From Phocoena phocoena (lineage: Eukaryota > Chordata > Mammalia > Artiodactyla > Phocoenidae), in the NCBI RefSeq assembly GCF_963924675.1, contig NC_089225.1, positions 110,498,313-110,562,312 on the forward strand: 64,000 nt of DNA, read 5' to 3'. This document shows positions 1 through 10,677 of this stretch, piece after piece. The position numbers and the translations under genes were made by a program. The notes beneath the pieces are model-generated. The model was not told the origin of the DNA. It did no database searches and saw nothing but the letters and a program-made list of their open reading frames with translations. The first letter of the stretch is position 1, and each line of letters begins with the position of its first letter.

Positions 1-286
1 CGAGAAGAGCCCCCAGTCCCCAGGGCTCTGCGTCCCCTTTGTCCTTTACCGCACATTTACGTGGGCCTCCTCGTGCCCTGCCCACCCGTGCTCGGGAGCA
101 GACCCCACTTAAAAGCCGTTCAGGGCCAGTATCTGCAGCTCCTTGAACGTTAGTGACACCGTGAAGGATGACGCAGGGAAGCCTGTGGGGCTCTCCCGAG
201 GGGTGGGCTCCAGTGGGCGAGGTCGCCGTTTGCCCCAATAGTGGAAAGCCCTGTGATGGTTAAAGTGGAGTATTAACAGATGAAAG

Positions 287-503
287 GTCTGCAAACTAGG
301 GCCCAGGGGCCAAACCTGGCCAACAGCCCGTTTCTATAAACAGACTTCTCTGTTTACGGGCTGCGGGAGGGGTGCGCTGGGCTGCTCTTGGGTGTTGCCG
401 CAGAGTTGAGTGGTTCCAGCAGGACCTTTTGGCCAAGAAAGCCTGAGATACTCTGTGGCCTTTTACAGAAGGTCTGCCCATCCCTGACGTAGAGGATCGG
501 CAT
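287..503 (-). repeat. Old hAT-type DNA transposon fragment (MER family)
   Basis: Begins with 'ctgcaaactagggcccaggggccaa' type sequence and ends with 'cagaaggtctgcccatccctg'. This is the layout of a widespread mammalian non-autonomous hAT element with paired 'ggcaaac...gcc' and 'aaagt(t)tgcc..cccctg' ends. The copy is diverged. The strand is nominal. Confidence 0.6.
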
Positions 504-3500
504 TTAGTTGCGTGGATGAGTTTCTTCTCCACAGTGATTGCTTTTCCTTGTACGTTGATGGAGGTTTGCAAATGTGAACTTCCCATAAATAAATGAACTC
601 CTCTTATACATAGTAAACTAACTAGTACTCGGGGATGACAAGTTATGGAGCTTCCCTGCCCAGCATCCAGGGGATCTGAGGCAGTGGGCAGGTGCCAGTG
701 TGCTGGGGGCACTTCCCTGTCATCCTCAAGCTGGAAGCTGGCAAGGGGAGCATGAGGAAGGACCTTTCCAAAAGTCATTGGTTAAAATACCAGTGTCTCC
801 TTGCTGTGACGGCTCCTCAGTGATTCCACTGGTGAACCATATCACACTCGAAGTGTGAGTTTTCACAGGCTTGCGAGATTTCCAGAACATTTTGTTATTA
901 ACTTTAGAAACGATACATTCCCGTTGAGTATTTGGATTGAACGAAGTCTGCATGATACTGCAACTTCTGTGACTGTTGTGATTTTATTCTTAAAATATTT
1001 TTATTTACGTGAAGGTTAAGTTTCTAAAATAAAATTGCGGTTACTCTGCATATTTTCTGTGGTAATTTGATGGTAAACCTTTTTATGTGTTAATCGTAAA
1101 CTCTTGAATTGTTAGTGGTGAAAGTAGTGGCTAAACGAATGGGGAATATACTCAGGACTTGGAAATCATTAGCAATAACCATCCATTTTAATCTTCAAGG
1201 GAAGAAAAGAGAAAAAAAAAAAACAACTTGGAAGGTTTATAGCTAAAGAACTCAGGGCTCAGAAAGGTCAGGTACCTTGACCACAGGTACTCGCGTGGGT
1301 TGGACCCCAGTCTTGGGAGCCGGGAGCCTAGAGCCTTAACCATTTTGTCATTAAAACAGAGCATCTGGGTCCTGCCACATACCCGGGGCAGGCTGGGGGC
1401 AGGGCACACTTTGCACAGCTTCACTGCCCACTCACGGACTCGGTATATCTGGATTTCTTTTTTTGACTTCAGGGCTTTCTCTATGCCCTAGGGCTTACTT
1501 TTATTTGTGTACTTTTTATATCTTTGCATGGTAGAAAAATTTTTTAAAAAGCATGTAACTTCTGTGTAACCATTAGCTTATCGATCAAAGAAGCATCCAG
1601 ACCCGGTGTGTTACCCCAGCTCCGACCTCCACCTGCTCTTGCAGGCCGAGCTCCCGATCAACTGGCTGCCCAGCCCTGCTTTGTAAGAGACCAGGGACCT
1701 TAGTCTTTGCTTCTTTAAGTGTCCTAAAACAGAAGACAGAATGTGAAAATAGTGGAGAAACAGGATGGTTTTGCTGGTGTAGTCACATATCTCCTGGAAG
1801 GTGATTCAGGAGGGAGGTTCTCTGTTAGCTTCTCGGTATCAGGAGGAAGCGAAGTAGGTTGGTTGTTGCGTTCGTTCATTCATTCCCTTAGTTGAGCACC
1901 AGCCTTCCTCATGCCTGGAAGCACAGTCAGGGCCCCTGTCTTGGTGAAGTGGAAGTCCAGCAGGGAAGATAAACTTAGAATAGTCACCCAGAAATGCAGG
2001 CGACATCTTGCCTGGGGGCGGAGAAGAGGTAGTGCCGGACTAGGGTGCTTTCCGTCACCCCTGCTTGACAGCCTGGGGTCACCCTCTGCTTCTTAGGTTG
2101 TGTAGCTTGTGGAGAAGAATGATCTGGCCTGCACAGGGGGTTCCTGTAAGTCAGATTCGCCTTTTGAGAATTAATGCAGTCATTGCTTTTTACTTAATCT
2201 GGGCAGCTGAATCTGGCTTGGGGCCTGGTTACCCATCTGTTCGTCTGGGTTCCCAGAAGGGCCCTACGGGGCGTGCTGGGGCCCCTGTGGGCTGCCCGGG
2301 GCCCACCCCATGTCTCTCAGTCCCATTCTGTGCTGCTTTGTTTGCCCCTGGCATGTCTGGGAGAGGGAACTGCAGGCCGTTGTGTTTTTAATATGGCAGT
2401 GATTTCTGTGTCTGGCATTCAGTTTTTTGAAAGTCCCTGGTCATTTGTCCAGATCAGGGCCTGGATACATGCAGAAACAGGATCGCAGCAAATAAAGTTC
2501 ATTCTCGGCAGGTATTGTTTCTCTGGTCCCATTTTTTTTTTTTAATTTTATTTTTAAAAAAGAGAAGTGTCACTTTCTATAAAGGAACCAGGTCTGAGTG
2601 GCCAGAGCCCTTGCAGTGAGCACGTCTTTCATGGCTTTCTAGCTCAGCCTCTGGGCAGGTAAAGGAAGGTGGTGTTGCTGGTGGGAGTTTTCAAGCAAGA
2701 CGTTCAGTGATAAGCTAAAATAAACACCGCTTAAGGATAAAAAGTAAATTCTTCCCTCAGAAGACCAAGCAGAGCTTAAAGGTAGTGAAAAGTCATTGGT
2801 GTGGGTGGTGAAAGTGCCCCTTGGAGGGTTACACGCGCCGTCTTGGGGGCAAGAAAGTCTTCACGATAGAGCAGCCATGATTTTAGTTTCCTGGGGTTGG
2901 GTTTTGGAAATTGTGGATTTTAGTCGCTCTTTGAACACTTTTAAATATCTCACCTTATATCGGGTGTCCGTGTTTGTAGCTTGTCTTGCCGGGAGTGACA
3001 GTGGTGTGTCATGGACATGTGGTGAGCATAGTGATTTGTGTCACAGAACAGTTATCTTAGCCTCGGGATGAGGGAGGATCCGTTTGTTTGTTTTGCCGTT
3101 TTGTGGAAGAGAGCTGATGGACCTCTAAGGTTTTGGCGGTATATTTTATAATTTTTAAATGATGGCATCTGGCTTGCATATCTTAAAGATCTCTGATACC
3201 TAAAGAAGAGTGGCTTCCCTTTATACGGAATGCGAAGGAGAACCAGCTGCTGGTACAGAACACCATCTTGTCTTTCCTTTATCTAAGCTGCTTTATGCCC
3301 TTCCCCTCCCTCCTTCCCTCCCCCGCCCCCAGAATGAGTTGATGCAGATTTATATGAATCGTAAACAGTATTGTTTTATGTACAGGATGTTGTGTTATTG
3401 CTCCCAGCATCAGTTGTACGCAGAATTTAATATTCTTGCACATACATTCTAAAGTTGTAGTCCTTTGTTAAATCCTAATTCAGAGCATCCTGTTATACAC

Positions 3501-3956
3501 ATTAAGGCATACTCCCCACTAAAGGTTTAACTTCTTAAGCTTCTATTCATTGAACAGTAGGAAACCTACCTGCAAGATTCTGCTCTGACAGTAATTGGTG
3601 GACCGGCTCAAGATCCGTATAGACCAAGATGTAGATAAACTGCAGATTGCCATCCTGCTTAATTCTGCCCAAGGCTGCTGGGTTTGGTCACTGGGCTGTT
3701 TGTCAAGGGTGGTTCAGTCATCTCACGTGGGAGACCTTCTGTTCTAGGATGGATCTGCTTTATTTATATTAACAGAAACGATTTAGTTTTAGGTACATGT
3801 GGTTGGCAAAGCTGGGCAGTAGCATTTGAAGGTCGCTGTCTGCCTCTTGCTAGACCTTCTGCTCACTGAGGCTTCCCTCCAGCCGTCCTGGGGGTGGACG
3901 TTTATCTATAGCAGCCCCCTCCTAGGAAGACTCGTGGCAGTCTTTCGACACCATCA
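504..3956. other. Intronic sequence without recognised genes
   Basis: Mixed-composition intron. A MIR/L2-like trace may lie at about 1865-1980 (ttcattcattcc...gagcacc). Short homopolymer runs occur at 1211-1223 and 2531-2558, and a C-rich tract at 3298-3330. I recognise no exon or RNA gene. Confidence 0.6.
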
Positions 3957-3966
3957 CCCAGCTCTT

Positions 3967-4235
3967 TATTTCTTTTTTTTTATTGGGGTACAGTTGCATT
4001 ACAGTGTTATGTTACTTTCTGCTGGACAACGAAATGAATCAGCTCTGTGTATACATACATCCCTATATGCCCTCCCTCTTGGACCTCCCTCCCACCCCGC
4101 CTCCCCGTCCCAGCCACCCGGGTCACCACCGAGCACCTAGCTGAGCTCCCTGCGCTATACAGTAGGTTCCCCTCAGTTGTCTGTTTTACACATGGTGGTG
4201 TATGTATGTCAGTCCCAATCTCCCAGTTCATCCAC
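3967..4235 (-). repeat. L1 3' end, 5'-truncated insertion
   Basis: Minus-strand copy of the cetartiodactyl L1 3' untranslated region: poly-T, 'attggggtacagttgcatta', then the atccc-type and 'ctatacagtagg' segments. It is flanked by cccagctctt at 3957-3966 and again at 4236-4245, a likely target-site duplication. Confidence 0.8.
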
Positions 4236-4245
4236 CCCAGCTCTT

Positions 4246-6353
4246 CAGATTCGTGCTGCAGTCGACATTCTGGAAACCGCTTTGGCAGAAGCTGTTCTAC
4301 TTGGGTTTCACGCCTGCCGGGGGTCGGCTCCCTCATGCCGAGGCCCGAGCCCCGAGAGATCGCGGACCTGCCCGGGGTCCTGTGGTGCCGCACGCAGCCT
4401 CAGTGTGCTTTCCAGCCTTTGCTTCCAAAGACTGAAACCCTGATGTACAGAGAATCCCCTTTCACATGAAACGTCTGCAGCTGCTTGGCCCTAATTACAG
4501 GAGTGTCCAGTACAGGAAGGGTAGCTGTGTTCCTGAGCCCAGTTTGTGGAACCTAATTGCATGTGTTAGGGCATCATTAACTGTAAGCAGTCTTCTGGGC
4601 TTTTCTCCCCAGTGTGGCATCATCTGGCACCGTCTTGTCTTGCTTACGTCACAGTCTTCTGTTCCTCCTGCTGAGGGATGTGTCAGGCCTATTCCATTCT
4701 TTCCTGGAACCAGCTTAGTTTTCACCGGCAGGGTGGCCTATGTTGTTATCTGCAGTGATGCTGTTGTTTTTCTCCTATTTTTATTATGTTAGAGATCAGA
4801 TTGGAGCCAATTTATTGTTATTTATATATATATGTTTTCTTTTCCAAAAGAGTACTTCCAAAGATAAGATTTTTCATGTTCAAAAGCAAGCCATGTGTGT
4901 CCATTTGGCATTTACTATATACTAAGAAGGTGAACAAATTAAGTCATTAGGGGTCGTTAAGTGTCCGTCAACATGTGCTCCTTTATCATTGGTAATGATG
5001 ACTGATGTTTCTATCGCAGTTTAAGCTAAGGGCTCATGCTGTGAGGTAGTAGATCTTAGAGGCCTGACTTGTGGTTGGGAGCCACGGTCTCTGCGGGGCT
5101 GGCTTCCTGAAGTCGCATCGTTCGGCCGGTGTCAGGCCCGCGTGTCCATTTCCTGTTTTCACTGCACCTCTGTGCCCATCACCATCACTGTGCCCACACC
5201 CACCCCGCCCACTCCCACTGCCCTCTTTGCAGTGGAAAGTTGTATGCGCAGGACTTCCTGGGACAGATGGTCGGTTAGTGTGTATTAGGATGGGGCGAAA
5301 AAGGTTCGGCTGCTTAAATTCCACTTTTGAAAGGTTTTTACTAGTTTAAAACTTCCCACGAACAGGCATGACGTGAAAAAAGTTACCTACCTAAGTCTTA
5401 CGTCGCACTCACGTGGTGATGCTAAGGTGGGGGGCAAAAGAAAAGGAAAACAGTCGTCAGGTTCCTCTCAAGTTAACTGGTTAAGTCTTACAAGGCGGTC
5501 TTGACCTGGGTTTTGCGGCTGCCCTGATGTCATCATTAACCACAGGTGTCTTTGGCTGTCACTGCCTGGTAGCTTTTAACGTGGTCTCATTCCCTGGAAA
5601 TTAGAATCTGTAAGTTGTTTCCAAAAGAGCCATACCTGGCCCATCGCGGATCATCTCTCACCAAACTGAAAATATCCCGAGCGCTAAGTAGACTTTTGAT
5701 TGAGCCTGTGAGTGGAGGGGGCGTGGAGTGATTAGGGATGTGTAGGCTTGGGGAGGTGGTTCTCCTTGTGCTGTAACCCTCGTGTATGTTTGGGTGAGAA
5801 AGTGTGTAAATGATTTATAGTAACTATTTTTATGAAACATGACGTCGTCAGTACTGCTTAGATATGCATTTTCAAATGCGGTCAATTTCTTAACCAGGGA
5901 AGCTTTCTCTGCAACAGGGTTAAATCACACATCGAAGTAATGAATGCCAGAAGTAACATAGCAACACTTGGTGTAGTAAGCTGTATTCTCAGAGGTGACA
6001 AAAACAAAAGAAAAGCAGAAGAACTTTGGAGTTACTTTACTGTTCTTAGAAAAAAATCTTGGAGCTCAAAAGTTCTCAGGGGCGGGAAATTTTCAACACG
6101 TGTTCCAGGTGAGCCCGGTGCGTCTGGCACGTGATCTGTAACCAGATCTTCCAAACACGGTGAACAGGTAGGGAATGTATCAAGGTGGGACCAGAGACTG
6201 GGCTGCACTGGGCAATCCGGGGCTAAGAGGTGATGAACCTTGAATAACTCAAGTGATTTAAAACATTGTCACCAGTATGAAATCAGCTCGTTCCTCATTT
6301 GGAGTCTCTTTGCCTAGAAGTTGCCCTTTTTAAGAATTTATCTCCCATCATGT
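4246..6353. other. Intronic sequence without recognised genes
   Basis: No named repeat or exon is visible. The 5100-5230 part is C-rich with short CCCACC runs. The remainder is ordinary AT-leaning intron. Confidence 0.55.
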
Positions 6354-6402
6354 TCAGTGGACCCAGAGGTCCACTGATAATTCCTTTTAAAGAGGAATTA
6401 TC
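6354..6402. other. Two abutting perfect inverted repeats
   Basis: The first hairpin has 10-bp arms TCAGTGGACC (6354-6363) and GGTCCACTGA (6368-6377) with a 4-nt loop. The second has 10-bp arms GATAATTCCT (6376-6385) and AGGAATTATC (6393-6402) with a 7-nt loop. They share two bases, so the two stems compete at the junction. This is read directly from the sequence; the function is unknown. Confidence 0.9.
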
Positions 6403-7333
6403 TCCTTGGAATGTTGACCGATTTGCTTAAAATCACTTACCCAAAATGACAATTTTTAGGTAGGGGGCAATTTCTAAATTATCAGTGTGGTTCATACTCC
6501 ACAGACTGCAGCTACTGGCCTTAACAATACGGAATCAGGTGTGAAATGATAATTCTTAAACTAGTTTCTGATATGAGTAGAAGGAACCATTACAAGGAGA
6601 GACATTTTAATCCTTTTAGAAAATAACATAGAAGTCATCTGAAGATCTTTGTCAAGATTGATGATATTATAAACAGCGAGAGACAGTAAGCCATCTTCTA
6701 TCTCACGGTGTCGTGGAATGTTGTGTTGATAGGGGCTTGGGTCTTTCCTGGCATTTTCTTACCCTGAGTCTGGACTTGTCGTGCTCTGCTTCCCCCGGGA
6801 GCATTGAGTGGGTCCCAGTGTTCGTGTAAGTGCACAGAAATGCCGGAGTTAACTCTCACACTACCAACACGAGGCCATTAAACACACTACTAGTAAATGT
6901 GCTGTGTTTTGATTTTCACGTGAAGAGCCTATCTTTTGCTCAGAGAATTAATTGTATCAATGCCATAGAAAATGGTTCTTTTAATACTTTGCCGCACTGT
7001 GGCATCAGAGCTGTGTTTTGCCCCAGGATTCCTCTTAATGACTTCAGCCAGCTTGAATTAGCTTGATGTATCATTAATGCATACAAATGGCTTTTATTTT
7101 TGTTCATAATCAGTTCTTAATGCCACGGCATTCTGCTCTTTCTAATGTTTTTAAGATGATTAAACGGTGATGTATTTTTTTGACCTATTTCACCCTCCAC
7201 AGAGTCTCTGATCAAAAGAATATGAAGATGTTACTTAACTAGGATAGTGAGAAGTTGTTACGATCTGTAGCTGACGTTTCCAAGTTATTTTGAAGTCTTC
7301 TATTTATTTTATAACATTTTTTCCCTTATAGGG
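6403..7333. other. AT-rich intronic sequence without recognised genes
   Basis: No named repeat or exon is visible between the paired hairpins and the L1 insertion. The sequence is AT-rich and looks slowly evolving in places, but that cannot be judged without alignment. Confidence 0.5.
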
Positions 7334-7347
7334 CATAGCCAGATTTT

Positions 7348-7678
7348 TTTTATTGAAGTGTAGCTGATTTACAATGTTGTTTAATTTCTGCAAAGTGATT
7401 CGGTTATATATATATTCAGTTCTATATATATTCAGTTATATATGTATTCAGTTATACATATATATATTCGGTTATATGTATACACACACACACTTTTCTT
7501 TATGTTCTTTTCCATTATGGTTTATCATAGGATATTGTATATAGTTCCCTGTGCTATACAGAAGGACCTTGTTGTTTATCGATTCTGTATATAATAGCTC
7601 ACATCTGCTAATCCCAACCTCCCACTCCATCCCTCCCCCACTGCCCTCCCCCTCGGCAACCACAAGTCTGTTTTCTGA
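7348..7678 (-). repeat. L1 3' end with exact target-site duplication
   Basis: Minus-strand L1 3' untranslated region with an internal TATATA/CACACA-rich tract near 7405-7493 and the closing 'ggcaaccacaagtctgtt'. A 14-bp exact duplication, catagccagatttt, flanks it at 7334-7347 and 7679-7692. This is a clear 5'-truncated L1 insertion. Confidence 0.9.
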
Positions 7679-7692
7679 CATAGCCAGATTTT

Positions 7693-8513
7693 GAGTAACC
7701 TATACTCATTGAGGAACTACCCACTAGGTTAGCAGCACCAAATTGGTTCAGTTCGTGAAAGACAAAAGTAATCCTCAAAGGAGGTTGACTTTTAGTTAGT
7801 TGTGAGATGCTCTGATACGAGAAAGCATAGCTTCTCTCCGTGGACTTGGGTGTTTTTTACATGCCGCCTGCCAGGTGAAGCTGGCCAGACACTGGCTCCA
7901 AGAGTGAGTGGGGGAGCCAGGCTTGGAGCAGATGGTGGGTCCCCCAGAGACCAGGCTGTGGAGTCTGGGGCTAGTTTGTGTATTTAGTGCAGAGCCATTG
8001 GAAATTTTGTGAAGAGGGGAATGATGCATTAACACCTCTATCAGTGATCATCCCTGATTTGGGGAAAAGTAAACTGTGAAAAGTGGATTGTAAATTTGTC
8101 TACAAGAGACACGGATGTAAAAACTTTGATGAGTAAGTTGGGTTTTGTGAGACTTGCCAAAGAAAAGAGAGAGATGGTTTTTAAAGGTTATGAAATATGG
8201 AAACAAATACCACCCAGAAGACCACCGCCCACTGGCTGTTATCATTAAGGCCTGGGAAGGGGGCTGTACATGGACGCCCATGTGTTTGAAAAATGGATTC
8301 TCAGGCATTCTGATATTTCACAACCTTTTTCACAGAAATACTTTTTCTACAAAATACTTTCTAATTTTTACACTGCCTTCGTCGAGTGGCTGTGACAACT
8401 TTTTGGCCCAGTCCTCTGTTAGACACTTTGTGACCCGCTCCCTCCATTTATTTGTTGTTTTAGAATTAATGCTTCAGTGGTTGGCTCTTTGCCTAGAGCT
8501 GCATCTCCACCCG
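7693..8513. other. Intronic sequence without recognised genes
   Basis: I see no named element here. The 8150-8290 stretch reads open on the + strand but has no family resemblance or splice context. Confidence 0.5.
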
Positions 8514-8525
8514 TTATCATTTCTT

Positions 8526-8733
8526 TTCTCTTTTTTTGCGGTACACGGGGCTCTCACTGCTGTGGCCTCTCCCGTTGCGGAGCACAGGCTCCGGACGCGC
8601 AGGCTCAGCGACCATGGCTCACGGGCCCAGCCGCTCCGCGGCATGTGGGATCTTCCCGGACCAGGGCACGAACCCGTGTCCCCTGCATCGGCAGGCGGAC
8701 TCTGAACCACTGCGCCACCAGGGAAGCCCCCCT
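8526..8733 (-). mobile_element. CHR-type tRNA-derived SINE, recent copy
   Basis: Antisense to AGAP1: T-run, 'gcggtacacggggctctcac', the CpG-rich body, and the tRNA-like head ending 'ccaccagggaagccc'. The 12-bp duplication TTATCATTTCTT flanks it at 8514-8525 and 8734-8745. The internal RNA polymerase III B-box equivalent (ggttcgtgccc in the sense direction) is present. Confidence 0.93.
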
Positions 8734-8745
8734 TTATCATTTCTT

Positions 8746-9907
8746 TAGGACACACCTCCAGACTTGAGACTGCTGGTCAGCGACTTGCATAGCTTTAAAG
8801 CTTTTGGTCCTTGTGGTTTGATAGCCTTAACCTTCTGGGGAGTCTGTATCGACTCAGGTTTCCTCCGTCAGGTGTCCTTTTTCTGCACTCTGGCCACCGT
8901 GGATATTTTCATTTTAAAAGTGCGTATTGTTTATAGACAAAATAATCATAACTTCTAGTTTTTTCCAAATATTACTTTCAGTAGGTCTGTCCCTTAATTT
9001 TAAAAAAAAGCGTATTTGTTAGGAGGTAGCAGCCAGTTTCTTGGCTGGGATGATACGTGGGGAGCAGGGGGTCCTTGCTGCTCTCACAGACATGCCCTCT
9101 CAGGTGTACCAGGTGGCTTCCCTGAGCACCCAGCTCCCCAGAGGGCAGCCGGGCCCAGAGCCTGGTCCCCAGAGCCTGGTCCCCAGAGCCGTGCAGAGCT
9201 GTGACTTTGGCAGCTGGGTGTCGGAGGTGCAGTGTTCCCTCAGACTTTCTCACCAGCGCTGCCTGTGTCACTGTGGGAGACAGACCCCCGGTGTGAAGTG
9301 ATCTCTGAGGGAAGCAGAGGGAACACCCAGGTTCTTGGGTTTGGACCTGCCTCTCGTTTCCTTGCAGGGATGGGGCTGCAGAGCAGGGCAGCCGCGGGGC
9401 AGGTCCCTGGGCTGCCATTCTGGGTCCTCCTCCTGGGGTTGGGCTTGGAACTTCATCTCGACCCATGTTTCCCAGATGCTCGAAGCACATCCTCCCTTTG
9501 GGGGAACGTAAAACTCTTACTTCATCATCAAGTGCCTGAAATGTCAAAATTTGCGAACCCACAGGAGTCACTGCTATGAACACGGAAGAAAGCAGACGTA
9601 AGCATGTGCTCTTTTCACACCGTGTCCTGGGCACCTGTCAGCCGCCGGGAGCACAGGTGGTGCTGCCTGATTTTCTGTCTCTGCAGGTCTCCCGAGTGCT
9701 GCCGTGTTCAGTCACATGCCCTTCAGGGGGTGCACGTGGGACCTGCAAGCCTGTACTTAAATATGTGATTAATAGCAGCCAGCCCTAAAAGAAAAGAGAA
9801 CCTAAGGCATGTTCCTCGGGAGTGGTCTGGCCAGCCAGCCTGTCACCCGGCCCCAGGTGCCACCCGCTTAGAGGGCTGTGCGGCTCTTTCCCTTGTGCGT
9901 GTCTCTG
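8746..9907. other. Intronic sequence with a short tandem motif
   Basis: Mostly unique sequence, GC-rich from 9050. A 14-bp unit (cagagcctggtccc) is repeated twice with a third partial copy around 9159-9190. No exon is recognised. Confidence 0.5.
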
Positions 9908-9922
9908 TCTGCAGGGGGCGCT
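9908..9922 (+). promoter_or_regulatory. CTCF-like motif
   Basis: TCTGCAGGGGGCGCT fits the CTCF core CCASYAGRKGGCRSY at 13 of 15 positions. Occupancy cannot be told from sequence. Confidence 0.4.
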
Positions 9923-10662
9923 GCGACCCGACCCTGGCCAGCTGTGCTCCACGTGCAGCCATAGTTCAAGGAGGAATGTTTGGTCTGTGGACTTTGGCAT
10001 TTCCGGCAACTCGCTCACATTTAACTTGGTGTGTAAACCAAATGAAAAAATACTGAGCGCCAGTGCGGTCGCCTAGGTGTTAGGGAGTACTCCCATCCAT
10101 GCACCAGGATTTCAATATTAAATGAAATACCCAGGTGTCTCCTGCATTTAAATTCATTTCTTGCCTGACCTGCGGGCTTGTAGAATTTCACGTCCGGAAG
10201 GACCTGAGACGCTGTCCCGCTCAAGCGCTCGCTTTACCGACGAGCAGGCAGGGCCCCTGGGGCCGGTTCCGCCAGGGAGGAGGAGGCTTAGTAGCAAAGC
10301 AGAAGCTAGACATTTGATCTGCGTCTCTTGCCTGCACAGTTCTACCTTTGTCCTGAAAATGTTGTACTCAAAAGCCGCTGGTTACATTTTAAACCTGGTA
10401 GTGAACGAAAATGCCCTTTAAGCGATCATTATTTTTAATATGGTGTGTAGGCCATTTCACCAGTGAGGGATCTTGGCTTAGATGCAGTGCTGTAATTTTA
10501 TAATATTTCGGATAAACTGTCTAATGAAAACACATTCACACAGACTGTTTTCTTTATGTGATAGAAGATGTGGGTAATAGAAGGAGACCTGTGACAGGGT
10601 CTCTGAGATTCAATGCCAATATAGCAAAAGGAAAGTACTCAATTTTGTAATTTAGTAAGATG

Positions 10663-10677
10663 CCACTAGGGGGCATC
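10663..10677 (+). promoter_or_regulatory. CTCF-like motif, near-perfect
   Basis: CCACTAGGGGGCATC fits CCASYAGRKGGCRSY at 14 of 15 positions. It is one of the two best matches in the window and lies in repeat-free AT-rich sequence, so it is not SINE-borne. Confidence 0.6.

Noticed and set aside
8711..8733. CTCF-like core ccaccaggga in the head of every CHR SINE
   Set aside because: The essential GGC after the CCACCAGGG is changed to AAGC, so the match is poor and repeated simply because the SINE is repeated.
8474..8767. Open frames of 70-190 codons rich in 'HGPSRSAACGIFPD'-type text, recurring near 8.6, 27.1, 28.9, 41.6, 45.9, 60.2, 62.0 and 63.7 kb
   Set aside because: They all lie inside CHR SINEs; the repeated peptide is only a reading of the SINE body and has no initiation context or gene structure.
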